Assembly: GCA_963169105.1 (NCBI GenBank)
Contig: OY720641.1
Span: 78,443,496 to 78,507,495 of the forward strand
Direction of reading: 5' to 3'
From: Ceriagrion tenellum
Taxonomy: Eukaryota; Arthropoda; Insecta; Odonata; Coenagrionidae
DNA length: 64,000 bases
The position numbers and the translations under genes were made by a program. This document shows positions 1 through 9,475 of this stretch, one piece after another; the stretch's first letter is position 1, and each line of letters starts with the position of its first letter. The notes below the pieces were generated by a model. That model saw only the letters and a list, made by a program, of their open reading frames with translations, did no database searches and was not told where the DNA came from.

Positions 1-436
1 CCCAACACTTTGGTTCTCACACCCTAAGTACTCGTCCATCTTCCTTTGGATGCAGCACCCAAAGGAGTAGGTGGCAGATCCAACTCCTCATCACCAATTC
101 CATTCGGATGACACTTCCAAGTGTAAGGGCAAGTCCTTTCCTTCACCTCAGGTTTGGTTGTGACATCCAAACCTACGATAAGCATATCCAAAGTGTTTTC
201 TCAGTGTAGGGTATTTGCTCTGGCACATGATAATGAACAGTCGTTTTAGCCACTGTGTCGTTGTTAGGTTACTATCAACTTTCACTCTAGAATGCTTGTT
301 GACAAGTCGTAAATGAATATTCAATGTTGTAGAGAATATTTAAAATATTAAAAAAATTATAACTCATGCATGAAAATGACCCATGCCTCATGGTAAACGG
401 TAGCTCCTTAGTATATGTATCGGGAATAGATGTAAC
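1..436. other. No gene recognised at window start
   Basis: Ordinary AT-rich DNA with no convincing open frame, known repeat or RNA gene. The frame of the following short ORF stays open only back to a stop near 401-403. Confidence 0.5.
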
Positions 437-652
437 TTGGACCAATATTTTGTTTGCCGACAACATTTTGATGTCTCGCCCTTCCAGTTTGTTCAGTCAC
501 AGGAAACTTTACATTACGAAAACTATGAATTCCCTGATGGTGCGAAACCGTATCACGCAATTTATCAGCATGATTCTGCAATAAGACGTTTAAGAGACCA
601 CATCTACTCTCACAAGACTGTCTTGGAAAAATTAAAAAAAAAAGCCTAATCA
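404..652 (+). pseudogene. Possible zinc-finger (THAP-like) exon fragment
   Basis: An open frame of about 80 codons runs from just after a stop at 401-403 to a stop at about 650-652; it has no ATG near its start. It contains CRQHFD, a C-x2-H pair like the second half of the C2CH zinc-binding site of THAP domains. A charged, possibly helical tail (RRLRDH, LEKLKKKA) follows, in the position where THAP proteins often have a coiled coil. The first Cys pair is not convincing and the AVPTIF box of THAP domains is not visible, so this is only a hint. If real, it would be a fragment of a THAP/P-type transposase or a host zinc-finger protein. It runs directly into the dispersed repeat at 641, whose second copy at 60.7 kb lacks this frame. 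It may equally be a chance ORF. Confidence 0.2.
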
Positions 653-1033
653 TTATCCAGCCTCAAGGAGTCTTTGAATAAAATCTATGACTTAGCTTCA
701 TCGTGATTAAAAAGAAGTTTCAATATTCACTAGTTGCTACTAGGTACTCAATTGCATTCAATTGAGACTTGGAAAATTATATCACTCGCTGATTTGCCGA
801 ATTTCAGCATTTTCGTTTCCATTATTTAATGTAAATAACAATGTTATCATGAATATTTTACACGTTTAGTTATTATAAATACTTGTAACTGAAAACATAA
901 ACTGGGAATTACATTATGTTAAATTACGTTTTACAATTTCATTCTGTGACGAAAATCGTGAAAATTAGCTTTATTCAATCAGCACCTGGTAAACTATTTA
1001 CCCAACGGTTTTGCTGCGTTTGAGTACCTAATT
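641..1033 (+). repeat. Dispersed repeat, copy 1 of 2 (~390 bp)
   Basis: This segment, from AAAGCCTAATCATTATCC to GAGTACCTAATT, reappears at 60657-61050 in the same orientation with only scattered substitutions and small indels. No coding capacity is evident. An internal TAGGTACTCAA near 741-751 is the inverse of the terminal TTGAGTACCTA, so the right end folds back on the middle of the element. This suggests a short non-autonomous element or the end of a larger one, of unknown class. A LINE tail begins immediately at its right edge. Confidence 0.75.
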
Positions 1034-1636
1034 ACATACATACATACCCATCACGCCGTTCCCTTCCGGGGTAGGCACGGTATGCGCAGTCAAAATGTTT
1101 CACTCGTTAAAACATAATTGTACACCTAACTCTGCTTCAATAATTTCCTCCATACTGACCTATCCTTGCAAACCTCTTTTGCCTCATTTACCCCCATACA
1201 CTGCTTCATACACGCCCTCCTGCTTTTAAGACTCCTAATATTCCTCCTAAGAATTTCCTCAGCCACATTCAACCACAACTTTCTGGGCCTACCTCTACCT
1301 CTCGCACCATTCACTTCACTCTAATACATCTGTTTCCCTATTTGATTCTCATCCATTCTCTCAACATGGCCAAACAAACGAAGCACACTCCTTTCATACG
1401 CGTCCTTTACTGGAGTATTTAACCCACATTCATTCATGACCCACTCATTCCTGACCCTATCCATCCTACTTTTGCCACAAATACTCCTCAGGTAACTCAT
1501 ACCCACGGCGATTAGTCCACTCTTATGTCTATCCTGACATACCCATGTTTCACTACCATATAGCAAATTGGGAAGAAGTACACTTTGATACACGGCAATT
1601 TTCGCTTCCTTAGACAAGCACTCATTCCTTGATATG
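1033..1636 (-). mobile_element. LINE tail, family A copy 1 (RT C-terminal region, 5'-truncated)
   Basis: Minus-strand frames encode the region after the reverse transcriptase domain of a non-LTR retrotransposon. They show LLYGSETWV, then RVRNEWV and a C-terminal GRGRPRKLWLNV, with a stop or frameshift between about 1314 and 1321. The conserved order YGSETW ... R-L-GHVERMDE ... GRPRK-W is typical of arthropod LINE pol proteins. The 3' UTR (1050-1125) ends in a TACA-type microsatellite at 1033-1049 on the plus strand, the usual simple-repeat tail of such elements. The element is 5'-truncated at about 1636, exactly where the copy at 31672-32269 is truncated. The catalytic RT domain is absent, so it cannot move by itself. 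Confidence 0.85.
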
Positions 1637-2181
1637 AAAAATTTATCAGACTGTAAAATACATCATAACGGTGAAATCTAGAGGAGTTTAAGTCAAAGCT
1701 CAATTTTTCATGCATCGATTTTCGTATTCTTTCTTTTTTCAGCCTCATTGATTCAAATTATATCTTTATTTGTCTATATCTTCCTCTATAATATAATCCA
1801 TAGTCACAGATCAGGTTCAGTCATCTATTCTGTCCCTTCGTTCCGCACCACTGTAGCGGAGATATGGAGAGCGTTTTCTCCTAATTTATTCTTGCGCAAA
1901 TTAATGTAACACTTCCCTCGCTCTTGTATCAACTACCAACAATGATTAAACGCTTCTTTAGGACCTATAATTATAACTGTAACCTCCTTTTAAATATTCC
2001 CTATTTATAGCAAAATACTTCGAGTAAAAACAGTTTTGTTAGGTCAAACAAGTGTGGATAGTTTTCCAAACCCAACATGTACCTCAGTTATAACGATTGA
2101 GAAAAATTACCAAGTAAAATTTTCTCCCCCCTCAAGTATTGAAGCTTACATACTTAAGAACTGTTACTCCTATCTTATAGG
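1637..2181. other. No gene or repeat recognised
   Basis: AT-rich DNA between two LINE fragments. A 72-codon open frame starts at 2036, but its composition looks random and its 3' part overlaps a LINE read in another frame. Confidence 0.5.
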
Positions 2182-2372
2182 TCCATGTACCTGTCTTATA
2201 GGCCACTCCTCGAATACGCTGCGAGCATTTGGGACCCTGGCTATAAAGATTTAACCAAAAAAATTAATAAAACACAAAGGAAAGCAGCGTGCTTCGTTAA
2301 AAACTACTACGAGCAAACATATAGTGTCTCACAACATTTAGAGGGATTGTAGTGGAAGCCCCTAGAGACTGA
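2182..2372 (+). mobile_element. CR1-like LINE fragment (RT C-terminal region)
   Basis: The nucleotide sequence matches 29894-30067 closely by eye. Read in the LINE frame it gives the EYA-S-WDP block, then KKINK and RKAA-FVKN-Y, the conserved region after the RT domain of CR1/jockey-type LINEs. Stops and indels show it is dead. The alignment to the 29.7-30.4 kb copy stops near 2372, where an AT-rich insert begins. A short 3' UTR match resumes at 2928. Confidence 0.75.
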
Positions 2373-2385
2373 GAATAATTTATAA

Positions 2386-2662
2386 TTATTATATTATATT
2401 ATATTATATTATATTATATTATATTATATTATATTGTATTATATTATATTATATTATATTATATTATATTATATTATATTATATTATATTATATTATATT
2501 ATATTATATTATATTATATTATATTATATTATATTATATTATATTATATTATATTATATTATATTATATTATATTATATTATATTATATTATATTATATT
2601 ATATTATATTATATTATATTATATTATATTATATTATATTATATTATATTATATTATATTAT
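2386..2662. repeat. (ATATT)n pentanucleotide microsatellite
   Basis: About 275 bp of uninterrupted ATATT units, roughly 55 copies, with a single variant unit (ATATTGTATT) near 2431-2440. Because 15 nt equals five codons, the tract reads as an open YYIIL repeat; this is not a protein gene. The purity suggests recent expansion. Confidence 0.97.
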
Positions 2663-2910
2663 AATTTATCGCTGATGTCGAATTCCGTGTTATTTTACGT
2701 ACACATCAATACATACGCAAGTCGTTGCCTTTGCGTCGTAGCTTGGCGTTGTTTTGACGAAACGAAAAGATTGAAATGTCAAACTCAATGTCAAATATCA
2801 CTTAGTATGTAGTTTATCGAAAATTCGAATATCGAAAAAACGTTTGCTGAACCCGCTAATAGCTGGTAAGCCAACGTTTGGGCAGGACAACGTCTGTAGG
2901 GTCCGCTAGT
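2663..2910 (+). mobile_element. Helitron-like 3' end next to the microsatellite
   Basis: The segment ends in GGGTCCGCTAGT, where CTAG|T matches the CTRR-T 3' terminus of Helitrons. Just upstream, GGAC and GTCC (about 2885-2904) can pair as a short stem, as expected of a Helitron 3' hairpin. Non-autonomous Helitrons of insects (DINE-1/HINE type) often carry a central microsatellite, so the ATATT tract may belong to the same element. The 5' TC end is not identified. Moderate to low confidence. Confidence 0.4.
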
Positions 2911-2927
2911 TCCTTATATCTTTAAAT

Positions 2928-2995
2928 GGCTGGTGTACTTACGCCCCCTGCAACACGTCCGCTCGCAGGGTATTATGTAGTTGTAGATTCAGATT
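2928..2995 (+). mobile_element. 3' end of CR1-like LINE
   Basis: GGCTGGTG, the CCCCCT block and GGGTATTATGTAG followed by TAGATT match the 3' UTR end at 30320-30395 in order and spacing. Together with 2182-2372 it brackets the microsatellite and Helitron-like segment. Roughly 260 bp of LINE present in the other copy are missing between them. Confidence 0.7.
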
Positions 2996-3834
2996 TTGAA
3001 GGAAATTTGTACTTTGAACGCTATTAAAACAAATTTCATCGCCATACACAGCAACAAGTCAAATGATCAAATGACGAATGAAAAAACAGATGAAAGAGGA
3101 AATAAGGTTATTTTTAAAGGAGAGAACTTAAGTAAATTACAAAATAAGAGTAACATATTTTTACGCAATCAAACATGAACACCAGTTTAGTAATATGTGG
3201 GTCAAAATTCCAGCAAATTAGTCGACAAAATACGATCAATTTCTGTGACCTCTCCTCACAGACAGCGAAATATATTACCTCGCAAAACTTGCTTACATTT
3301 ATGACGTGTGGGAATAGTTATTCCTCACCTTTGGGAATGTAGGTATTCTCTTCTCTAAAAACATGTGAGCAAAGAATATATGGAAGTATTGAGCATTGTG
3401 AGCAAAGAAGTATTTATGAAAGCCTTAAAATCTGCGGAAGCTGAGGAATTTAAACCAGAAAACGTTGACTTTACACCTGGATGCTACGAAATGAAGAGTG
3501 TAACTCAAAGGGCTGCATTCACGGACCTACCAAGTTATCAGTTCGAGTGAGGGCATCGTTCGACTTTAGTATTCACAACATTACGAAATTACCTTGGTGG
3601 AATGAGAGCGTAAAACTATGGATGATGCGGAAAATTGGGCCTTTACAGGATAAAATTACAAATGAATATTGACGTATCGGCGTCTATCGTAAGATTCAAG
3701 GCGTATTGAATCATTTGAAAAGGGCTTCATCACTGAGAACCCAAAGGTATCAAGTTTTTATTAAATAATTAATGCCGTATAATGTCTGAAAAAATAATAA
3801 TCTGGCTTTTAAGACGGATGTGGAAAGTTAGCGT
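2996..3834. other. No gene recognised; one 61-codon ORF
   Basis: An open frame at 3365-3550 (+) is fairly polar and ends at a stop in FTDLPSYQFE. I do not recognise a family, it has no splice or promoter context, and it may be chance. Confidence 0.4.
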
Positions 3835-4640
3835 GTCTTTATTTTTCCTAGTATGTCAATGGCAATAAAAATCATAGAAAACAGCATATCACTCTGATGG
3901 ATTGGGTTATTGTTTTCCATTCTATGGCGGTGTTTTCGATTTTGACGTTACTTATATGGTTTCACAACTTTAAAAAAATGAAAAAAACAAAGCGAGTACA
4001 AAATTCTGTATCATATCATAAAACCCCTTAAAGCTACACTTGAAGTTGATAATTGATTCGTTAAAATGCCGAACATGATAACTTAACACCGTTTCCATCA
4101 CCCTATTGACTAGCTTTCAGCCTTTGGTGGCCCACAAATGTTTATAATGATAATAATGTTTGTTACTCCAACATAAATTACATATCTGAGATTTAATCTC
4201 TGAGAATCCAACTGAATAAAATTATTGTTAAATAATTTCTGCAATTTGAAGCACCAAAAAGAGTAATCTGCCTTAATAAGGGCCGATTTGGATAATTTTA
4301 CGTGACATGAGTATTATTTTTCCTAGCTGGCATAAAAATCAAAGAAAAGTGCATATCACTATGCTGGAAACATAATTGTTTTCCCTTCTATGGTGTTGTT
4401 AGCGCTTTTGACGTTATTTGATTTTACAGCTTTAAAAAAAATGAAAAAGAAGAAATCGAGTTCAACATTCTGTATCACATCATAAAACCCCTTAAAACCA
4501 CACTTGAAGTTGATAATTGATGCGTTAAAATGCCAAACATATTATCTTAACACCATCGCCATCACCTTATTGACTAGTTTTCTGCCCCTGGTGGCCAAAA
4601 AAAGTTTTTCTATAATAATAATGTTTATTACTCCGGCACA
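3835..4640 (+). repeat. Diverged tandem duplication, ~470-bp period
   Basis: Two copies, about 3835-4180 and 4308-4640, share the blocks TTTTTCCTAG, CATATCACT, TTTTGACGTTA, CTTAAA-C-ACACTTGAAG, TTGATAATTGAT, TGACTAG and AATAATGTTT-TTACTCC in the same order. The offset drifts from 475 to 464 bp because of indels. The copies are well diverged, so the duplication is old. No open frame crosses both copies; the unit may be a non-coding element inserted twice or duplicated locally. Confidence 0.8.
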
Positions 4641-4728
4641 AATTGCATTCACAATGACGAGTGTGGAGTAGCTTTAGGTAGCCTTGAAGTAGAACCTGTT
4701 TAAGACTACTATCAAATGATAATATGCT

Positions 4729-5067
4729 ATGCTTATACTTAAACACACATTTAGCTCATGTAGTGAGACCATGATAATAATTAACAATAGAAGTGCGTAC
4801 CTTAAGAAGCTACAAATTGACAGTTATTTCAAACGCATTTACAATAATATTTCCTCTTCACTCTCTTTGGCGAGAGGCCAAAACTTTACATTTTCCGATA
4901 ATATTTTTACAGATTTTGAATCAATGCACAAATGGGGTAATAAATTGAACGCTTTTGGTTTTGGGCATAAAGGAGGCATTTACGGGGAACACATAGTAAA
5001 TCCATTGCAGAGAGCTTTTATCTTTGCTGATTTTTCTGTCCCTTTTACTAAAAACACACACCATTAA
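4729..5067 (+). CDS. Hypothetical ORF, 112 codons, unrecognised
   Basis: The ORF starts with ATG and ends with a stop after KNTHH. The middle (residues about 30-100) is polar and mixed, with no low complexity, no signal peptide and no membrane helix. I recognise no domain. It lies 90 bp after an old non-coding tandem repeat and has no visible promoter or neighbouring exon. It is long for a chance ORF in DNA this AT-rich, but it could be a decayed exon or coincidence. Confidence 0.2.
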   Translation: MLILKHTFSSCSETMIIINNRSAYLKKLQIDSYFKRIYNNISSSLSLARGQNFTFSDNIFTDFESMHKWGNKLNAFGFGHKGGIYGEHIVNPLQRAFIFADFSVPFTKNTHH

Positions 5068-6155
5068 CATTTTATGCATTTACAGTTTATGTTATTAAAT
5101 GTTTTGAATTCTGATTCTTTTTATTATACTCTACTTTGACGTTTCATTTTTCTTGTCGGCCGTCATACGGATGTTTTGCTAGGGAGACCGAGCCGACGGC
5201 GGTTTCCCGTGAAATGATACCAGAAACGTCAAAACAAGGAAGGAAACTATGTTCAAACTTGTAGGAATTTCTACTCACAGTTCACCGGGAACTACCCACA
5301 AGGGAATAAACGTCACATACCGGCAATTACTCATCGTCATCATTAATCAACGTCAACTTTACGATAATTAATTGCAGCTCGTTCCTTGCCCCGAATGAAA
5401 TTCCAAAAATATCATCAAACTTGAGAAAATCCGACTCAGCATTTTGATTTTCGCTATTTATTTGCTCATAATGGTATTTAATGGGATAAATTAGGACTAT
5501 ATATCAGGGTAACTCTGATAATACCCGATTCCGGAAAGGATAAGAGGTGTTTGAGCATAGGTAGAAATATCGCAATGTATTAGTCACACCCAATAAACCA
5601 ATTCGCTCATTGTATTATTGAAAAAGACGCTATTGACGTCGAAACGAGTAGACAGCATTAAAATATAGTAGAATGTACATTGTTTTTATAAGTTTTTCCT
5701 GTAACGCATACATAAAATGCAGATATATTCGAACTGGGTTTAATATCACGCAATACACTAATGAGCTTGGTATTGAGTTTAGCGCTGTTATTGGAATTTT
5801 CTCGTATACTTCTAGGCAATAAGAAAATTCCGTGTTAGGTAATACATAGTATAACAATCTATTTATAATTGAAATAAACCCTTGTCCACTGATAGATAAA
5901 TAAAGTAAATAATAGGTTATTGAAATTATTCTAACGTCATTGAGCATTGTAAAGTTGTTTTTTTTTTCAACCGATAAAAGTAGTTATCTGCGTCAAAGTC
6001 ATGTTTAAATGGGTAAGCTTACGATAATCGATGTTCCAATTTTTGTTTTACTGAACGACTTGTAGACTTATCAAAATAGTGTCTTCAATTAAAATTCTCT
6101 CCTTCTAGATCAGCGTAATTTAGAATCACTACCCTCATCCCATTGGTCTTATTTA
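5068..6155. other. No gene or repeat recognised
   Basis: AT-rich. A slightly GC-richer patch near 5150-5300 has no coding signal. The minus-strand open frame at 5630-5947 is hydrophobic and AT-driven, and I do not accept it. Confidence 0.5.
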
Positions 6156-6269
6156 TTAAATCCCTCGGCAGCACTCTTCAAACGCATCAACATAGGCCGT
6201 GCAAGGGACGCAATCCTTCGCCATTTCTTCCACCGCGGAGCTATCATAACTGATGTTTCTCTTTCTCAT
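6156..6269 (-). CDS. Small ORF, 37 aa, cysteine-patterned
   Basis: Reading down from an ATG at 6267-6269, the minus strand gives a 37-residue frame ending at TAA (6156-6158). It contains CVPC followed by AFEECCRGI at the C terminus. The C-x2-C ... CC pattern and a local rise in GC within AT-rich DNA are coding-like. The F-x-x-CC ending recalls the last part of anaphylatoxin-like modules and some small cysteine-rich peptides, but one half-motif is not enough to assign a family. No signal peptide is present, so if real it is more likely a terminal exon than a whole gene. An AG lies just upstream (about 6251). Confidence 0.25.
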   Translation of the reverse strand: MRKRNISYDSSAVEEMAKDCVPCTAYVDAFEECCRGI

Positions 6270-6441
6270 TTTTAAATGTTTTCTTCAATTTTGGCGGTGA
6301 AAAAAATTAGGTGAAAATCCGAATGAGGTAATGATTTGAGTACCTTTGCATTGAGAGGTTAGTGTAGTGGCTTAAGTGTCAGAAGCGGCGATAGAAGGAT
6401 GATACTGGAAAATAAAAGTAATAGAAAGGAGAGAAAAACCT

Positions 6442-6611
6442 ATGTATACCCGTAATTTTGTTTTGGATCTTAATGTAATGGATGTGTGTCAAGTTCTGTT
6501 GGTCCGGTCCCTGGAAAACCTGATGACAGGCTCAGCAGCCTATCGGCATTCCGGGGACATACGGGCCAACAGAATCGTCCGGCAAGCAAAAAAAAAAAAT
6601 GTTTATACCCG
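6442..6611 (+). mobile_element. 5'-truncated SINE (SINE-1 body) with candidate target-site duplication
   Basis: From about 6477, ATGGATGTGTGTCAAGTTC and the rest of the body to GGCAAGCAAAA match the SINE-1 copies of the 25-28 kb array almost base for base. The tRNA-like head is missing. The A tail (6588-6598) is followed by ATGTTTATACCCG, and TATGTATACCCG precedes the element at 6441-6452. This fits a slightly diverged target-site duplication from LINE-assisted insertion. About 24 bp of unmatched sequence sit at the 5' edge. Confidence 0.8.
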
Positions 6612-7085
6612 CGAGTTTTTAAACTCAATATTCGTTTCTAATATGAAGTTAATTTTTAATATACTTATTTTCTTTTGATAATATTGATACGAAGTTGAAA
6701 CTCGGCTGTTAACTTACTGTAAATCGTTATTAAATAAATAAGTAATCTTCCTTTCGAACTAAAAATGAAATATATATGACTATTAGGGCAATCGGTGAAG
6801 TAATTTGTACGTTGGGCTGGAAAGGAACCGATTGGGCGTGAATGGGTTCAATAAAATACCAATAATATGAAGAGCTAAGGAAGGAAATTGCTTGGAAGAT
6901 GGACTGTTGTCTGCACGAAAATGCTTTACGTGAACTGCGCGGCATTAAGAATTCAATGGAAGATAGCACCAAAAACCTAGGCCAAATACCTCACATACCA
7001 TTTCTTTGCTAACCTTCGCCTCCATTTAACGCTTCCGCGCGGAGATTTTCAGGATTCGATCCTCATCGGTTCAATGGAGGGCGTA
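6612..7085. other. No gene recognised
   Basis: AT-rich. A GGATTCGATCC near 7052 resembles a pol III B box but lacks any tRNA fold around it. Confidence 0.5.
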
Positions 7086-8160
7086 AAGAGTTGTGGTTCG
7101 AATTTCTTCCGATTTACGCTCTGCCTACACCTTTCCCAAGTCTTCAATCCTGATAAATTATTTCCTCCTCTTTAACACTCCCCCCATGCCAACTCTAACT
7201 TCCAATTCTTCGCCTCCGTTTCCTTTCAGCAACTACCAGCCCAATCCTCCTGACATTCGATCCCCAAAAATCCCTAAGAAGAAAATAAAATAAAATTATT
7301 TCCCCCACACACAGTTCATTCACCCCGGACGAATTTCCGACCCTTCCCCAACCGATTCTTTCAATTCCTCCCTCATCCCTCCTTACCCATAACCCTTCCG
7401 AATCCGCGATCCTTTTTGCCTCTCAACTCTCCTCCCCACGCCTCAAACCCTGTTCACTTATATCCCATTCCCTCCCATTGGCCCGAGCCTTTTTCTCCCA
7501 CCCCATATCTTTCATCCTTTCATCCCAGAAACACCGTCCCGAAAACCTAGGCCCGCCCCTTTTCCCTATCCTGCTCCTTCAGGAATCACCTCCCTCAAAA
7601 AACCCCTTCGTCCTCACTTCCCCTTTCGTTCCCTCTTCCCAGCATTCCTTTCTCCCATGGGGGAGGGGAATGTACCCCCTTCTCCTCCCTTATCCTTATA
7701 ACAGCCTCCCCAACCGGCCAACCCTTTCCTATTCTCTCACCTAACCCTTAGCCGCTCGAATTTCTTCCCCCCCTGTCTCCGCAGCCAAACTCGAGGCTTC
7801 AGAGAGCCTTTCATAATACAAAGTGGCCTCGACCCTCCCCTTCTTCCCCTCTACGCCACCACCACATCGGCATCACAGTTCCGACGGACTTTCTATTTTA
7901 TCGCAAATTTTCTCCTTTTTTTTCTCTCCACCTCCTCCAGTTCTCTCTCTTTTATGTTTCTTTTACACGGCGATCCATTTTTATCAGCCCTCTTCCCTTT
8001 TGTCTGAAGTGCTTTTTTTATTCAATTCGCCTCTGATAGTATGTGTTCCATCCTGACGCCCTCTCTTACTTTTCCCCCATGCTGATCCCGAAAACTCTCC
8101 TCGCTGCTTTCCCACTTCCTCGGTCGATTTCTTTCGCGTGGGGCAGGCTCGACCCAGTCT
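7086..8160. other. Long pyrimidine-rich (C/T) tract region
   Basis: For about 1 kb the plus strand is dominated by C and T, with many TCCC, CTTCC and CCCC runs and few purines. Several overlapping open frames in all phases here are proline/serine/leucine-rich by composition only, so none is accepted as a gene. The strand asymmetry is much stronger than in flanking DNA. It may be a decayed long simple-sequence region. Confidence 0.7.
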
Positions 8161-8530
8161 CCGTCCATTCCTGTGACCGGACAGTGCTTACTCGGGTTGT
8201 AAGAGAGTCTTCATAAGGAAAAATTACAAATATTCGCTCAATCCGCAGCTTATTCTCCAAAAAGCAATAGTGAGACTGATTGCTAGAATATGTCAATTTT
8301 AACCATCCTTCCCCGTATTTGTGGAATTACAGTCACTCCCTGAATGTTATTTTTACGTTTATAAAATTTTTAAATTTTTCAACCGCAGAAGTGATAATAA
8401 ACCTAAGGTGGAACCAAAAGCCAATGTATACAATCTATGATGTACAACAATGTATATATTTTTTCCAAACATTGCATTTTTAACAAATGTTATTGGTACG
8501 AAGTCACTCGCACGGGTGCATATACACCAG
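8161..8530. other. No gene recognised
   Basis: AT-rich sequence with only short chance frames. Confidence 0.5.
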
Positions 8531-8602
8531 GGTTGAAATTCGCTATGAAAAAATCATTTGACTTGACCGGGATTCGAAGCCGGATCTCCCAATTGCCGGC
8601 CG
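8531..8602 (-). repeat. Truncated copy of tRNA-like element
   Basis: TTGAAATTCGCTATGAAAAA and the following B-box half (GATTCGAAGCC in plus-strand form) match 8781-8853. The copy stops at GCCGGCCGG, before the A-box half. Confidence 0.75.
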
Positions 8603-8780
8603 GAAAAAAGATCTATATTTTCTACATAAAATAACCATCTTTTTACTCTGTTCAAAAATGATGTAAAACTAATTCTACCACTTATATCATCTGAAAATCT
8701 AAGAAATTATTTTGGCCCTGTATGGATAATGAGAGTTTAAACAGAGACAAATTGAGCTTGGGCAAAATATACATTCAAGG

Positions 8781-8903
8781 TTGAAATTCGCTATGAAAAA
8801 ATCATTTGACTTGACCGGGATTAGAACCCGGATCTCCCAATCGCCGGTCAGGTGTGTTAGCCAGTTGCACTACCAAGCCATCTTCCTTCAAAGCGAATTT
8901 CAA
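8781..8903 (-). mobile_element. tRNA-like element bounded by inverted repeats
   Basis: The minus strand carries a tRNA-like core. An A-box-like TGGCTTGGTAGTGCAACTGG lies near 8880-8861, and B-box GGTTCTAATCC sits inside a CCGGG/CCCGG T-arm near 8829-8813. The acceptor stem is not complete, so it is not a functional tRNA. The core lies between inverted repeats, TTGAAATTCGCTATGAA (8781-8797) and TTCAAAGCGAATTTCAA (8887-8903), which differ by one base. A tRNA-derived SINE is the simple reading, but SINEs do not normally have terminal inverted repeats. A truncated copy lies 248 bp to the left in the same orientation. Confidence 0.7.
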
Positions 8904-9148
8904 GGGGGGTTTATGAGAACTAGACGTTTAAATGCCTAAAATAGATTCCAAATTTATCGTTTTTTCAAGTTGTAATAATGGAGTAATATTCACATATATA
9001 TCCCTTTGTTTACTGAATTATGATTTTTGTATTTACTGTTGCAGAATATTTTTTTTCTACGGTCCTGTATCAAGAATATGACGAATCAATAACTTTTTTG
9101 CAGAAAATTTCAATATTGTTGTTATTATTGCAAAAATTATGTCAAGGG

Positions 9149-9171
9149 ACTTTAAAGTCCCGTCAGGGCTG
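9149..9171. repeat. Subterminal palindrome of the piggyBac-like element (left)
   Basis: GGGACTTTAAAGTCCC followed by GTCAG, a perfect 16-bp palindrome. The same palindrome with GTCAG is at about 11196-11216, and a variant (GGGACTTATAAGTCCC) is at about 10835-10850. Repeated subterminal palindromes may be transposase-binding sites, which is an inference. Confidence 0.75.
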
Positions 9172-9475
9172 AAAATCAGATGTTCATGATGAGTAGCGAA
9201 ATGACGCAAGTCTTTCAAATGTGGATAAAATATATTTTTTATTTGAAAATATTAAAAAATAAAACCATAATTTTACACGTAAACATATAAATATTGCTTT
9301 TAGTCCTTTGATACATTTTTTTGCCATAATAATCAAGGAAAACACAAGAGATTTACTTGTTCGAGCTAATAAACATTAGCATCATCATCAATTAAACGTA
9401 ATTCAACTCGTTTTACCAGCTTTGCCTATTTTACGTTTATTTTAATTCCATAGTAAGAATTAAATACCACATTCA

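Noticed and set aside
2434..2664. 76-codon open frame of repeated YYIIL
   Set aside because: It is a translation of the ATATT microsatellite; a pentanucleotide repeat lacks stops in some phases by arithmetic.
7046..7066. Isolated GGATTCGATCC as a pol III B box
   Set aside because: No A box, no tail and no repeat copy nearby.
7093..8056. Proline/serine-rich ORFs in three phases
   Set aside because: Low-complexity translation of C/T-rich DNA; overlapping open phases argue against coding.
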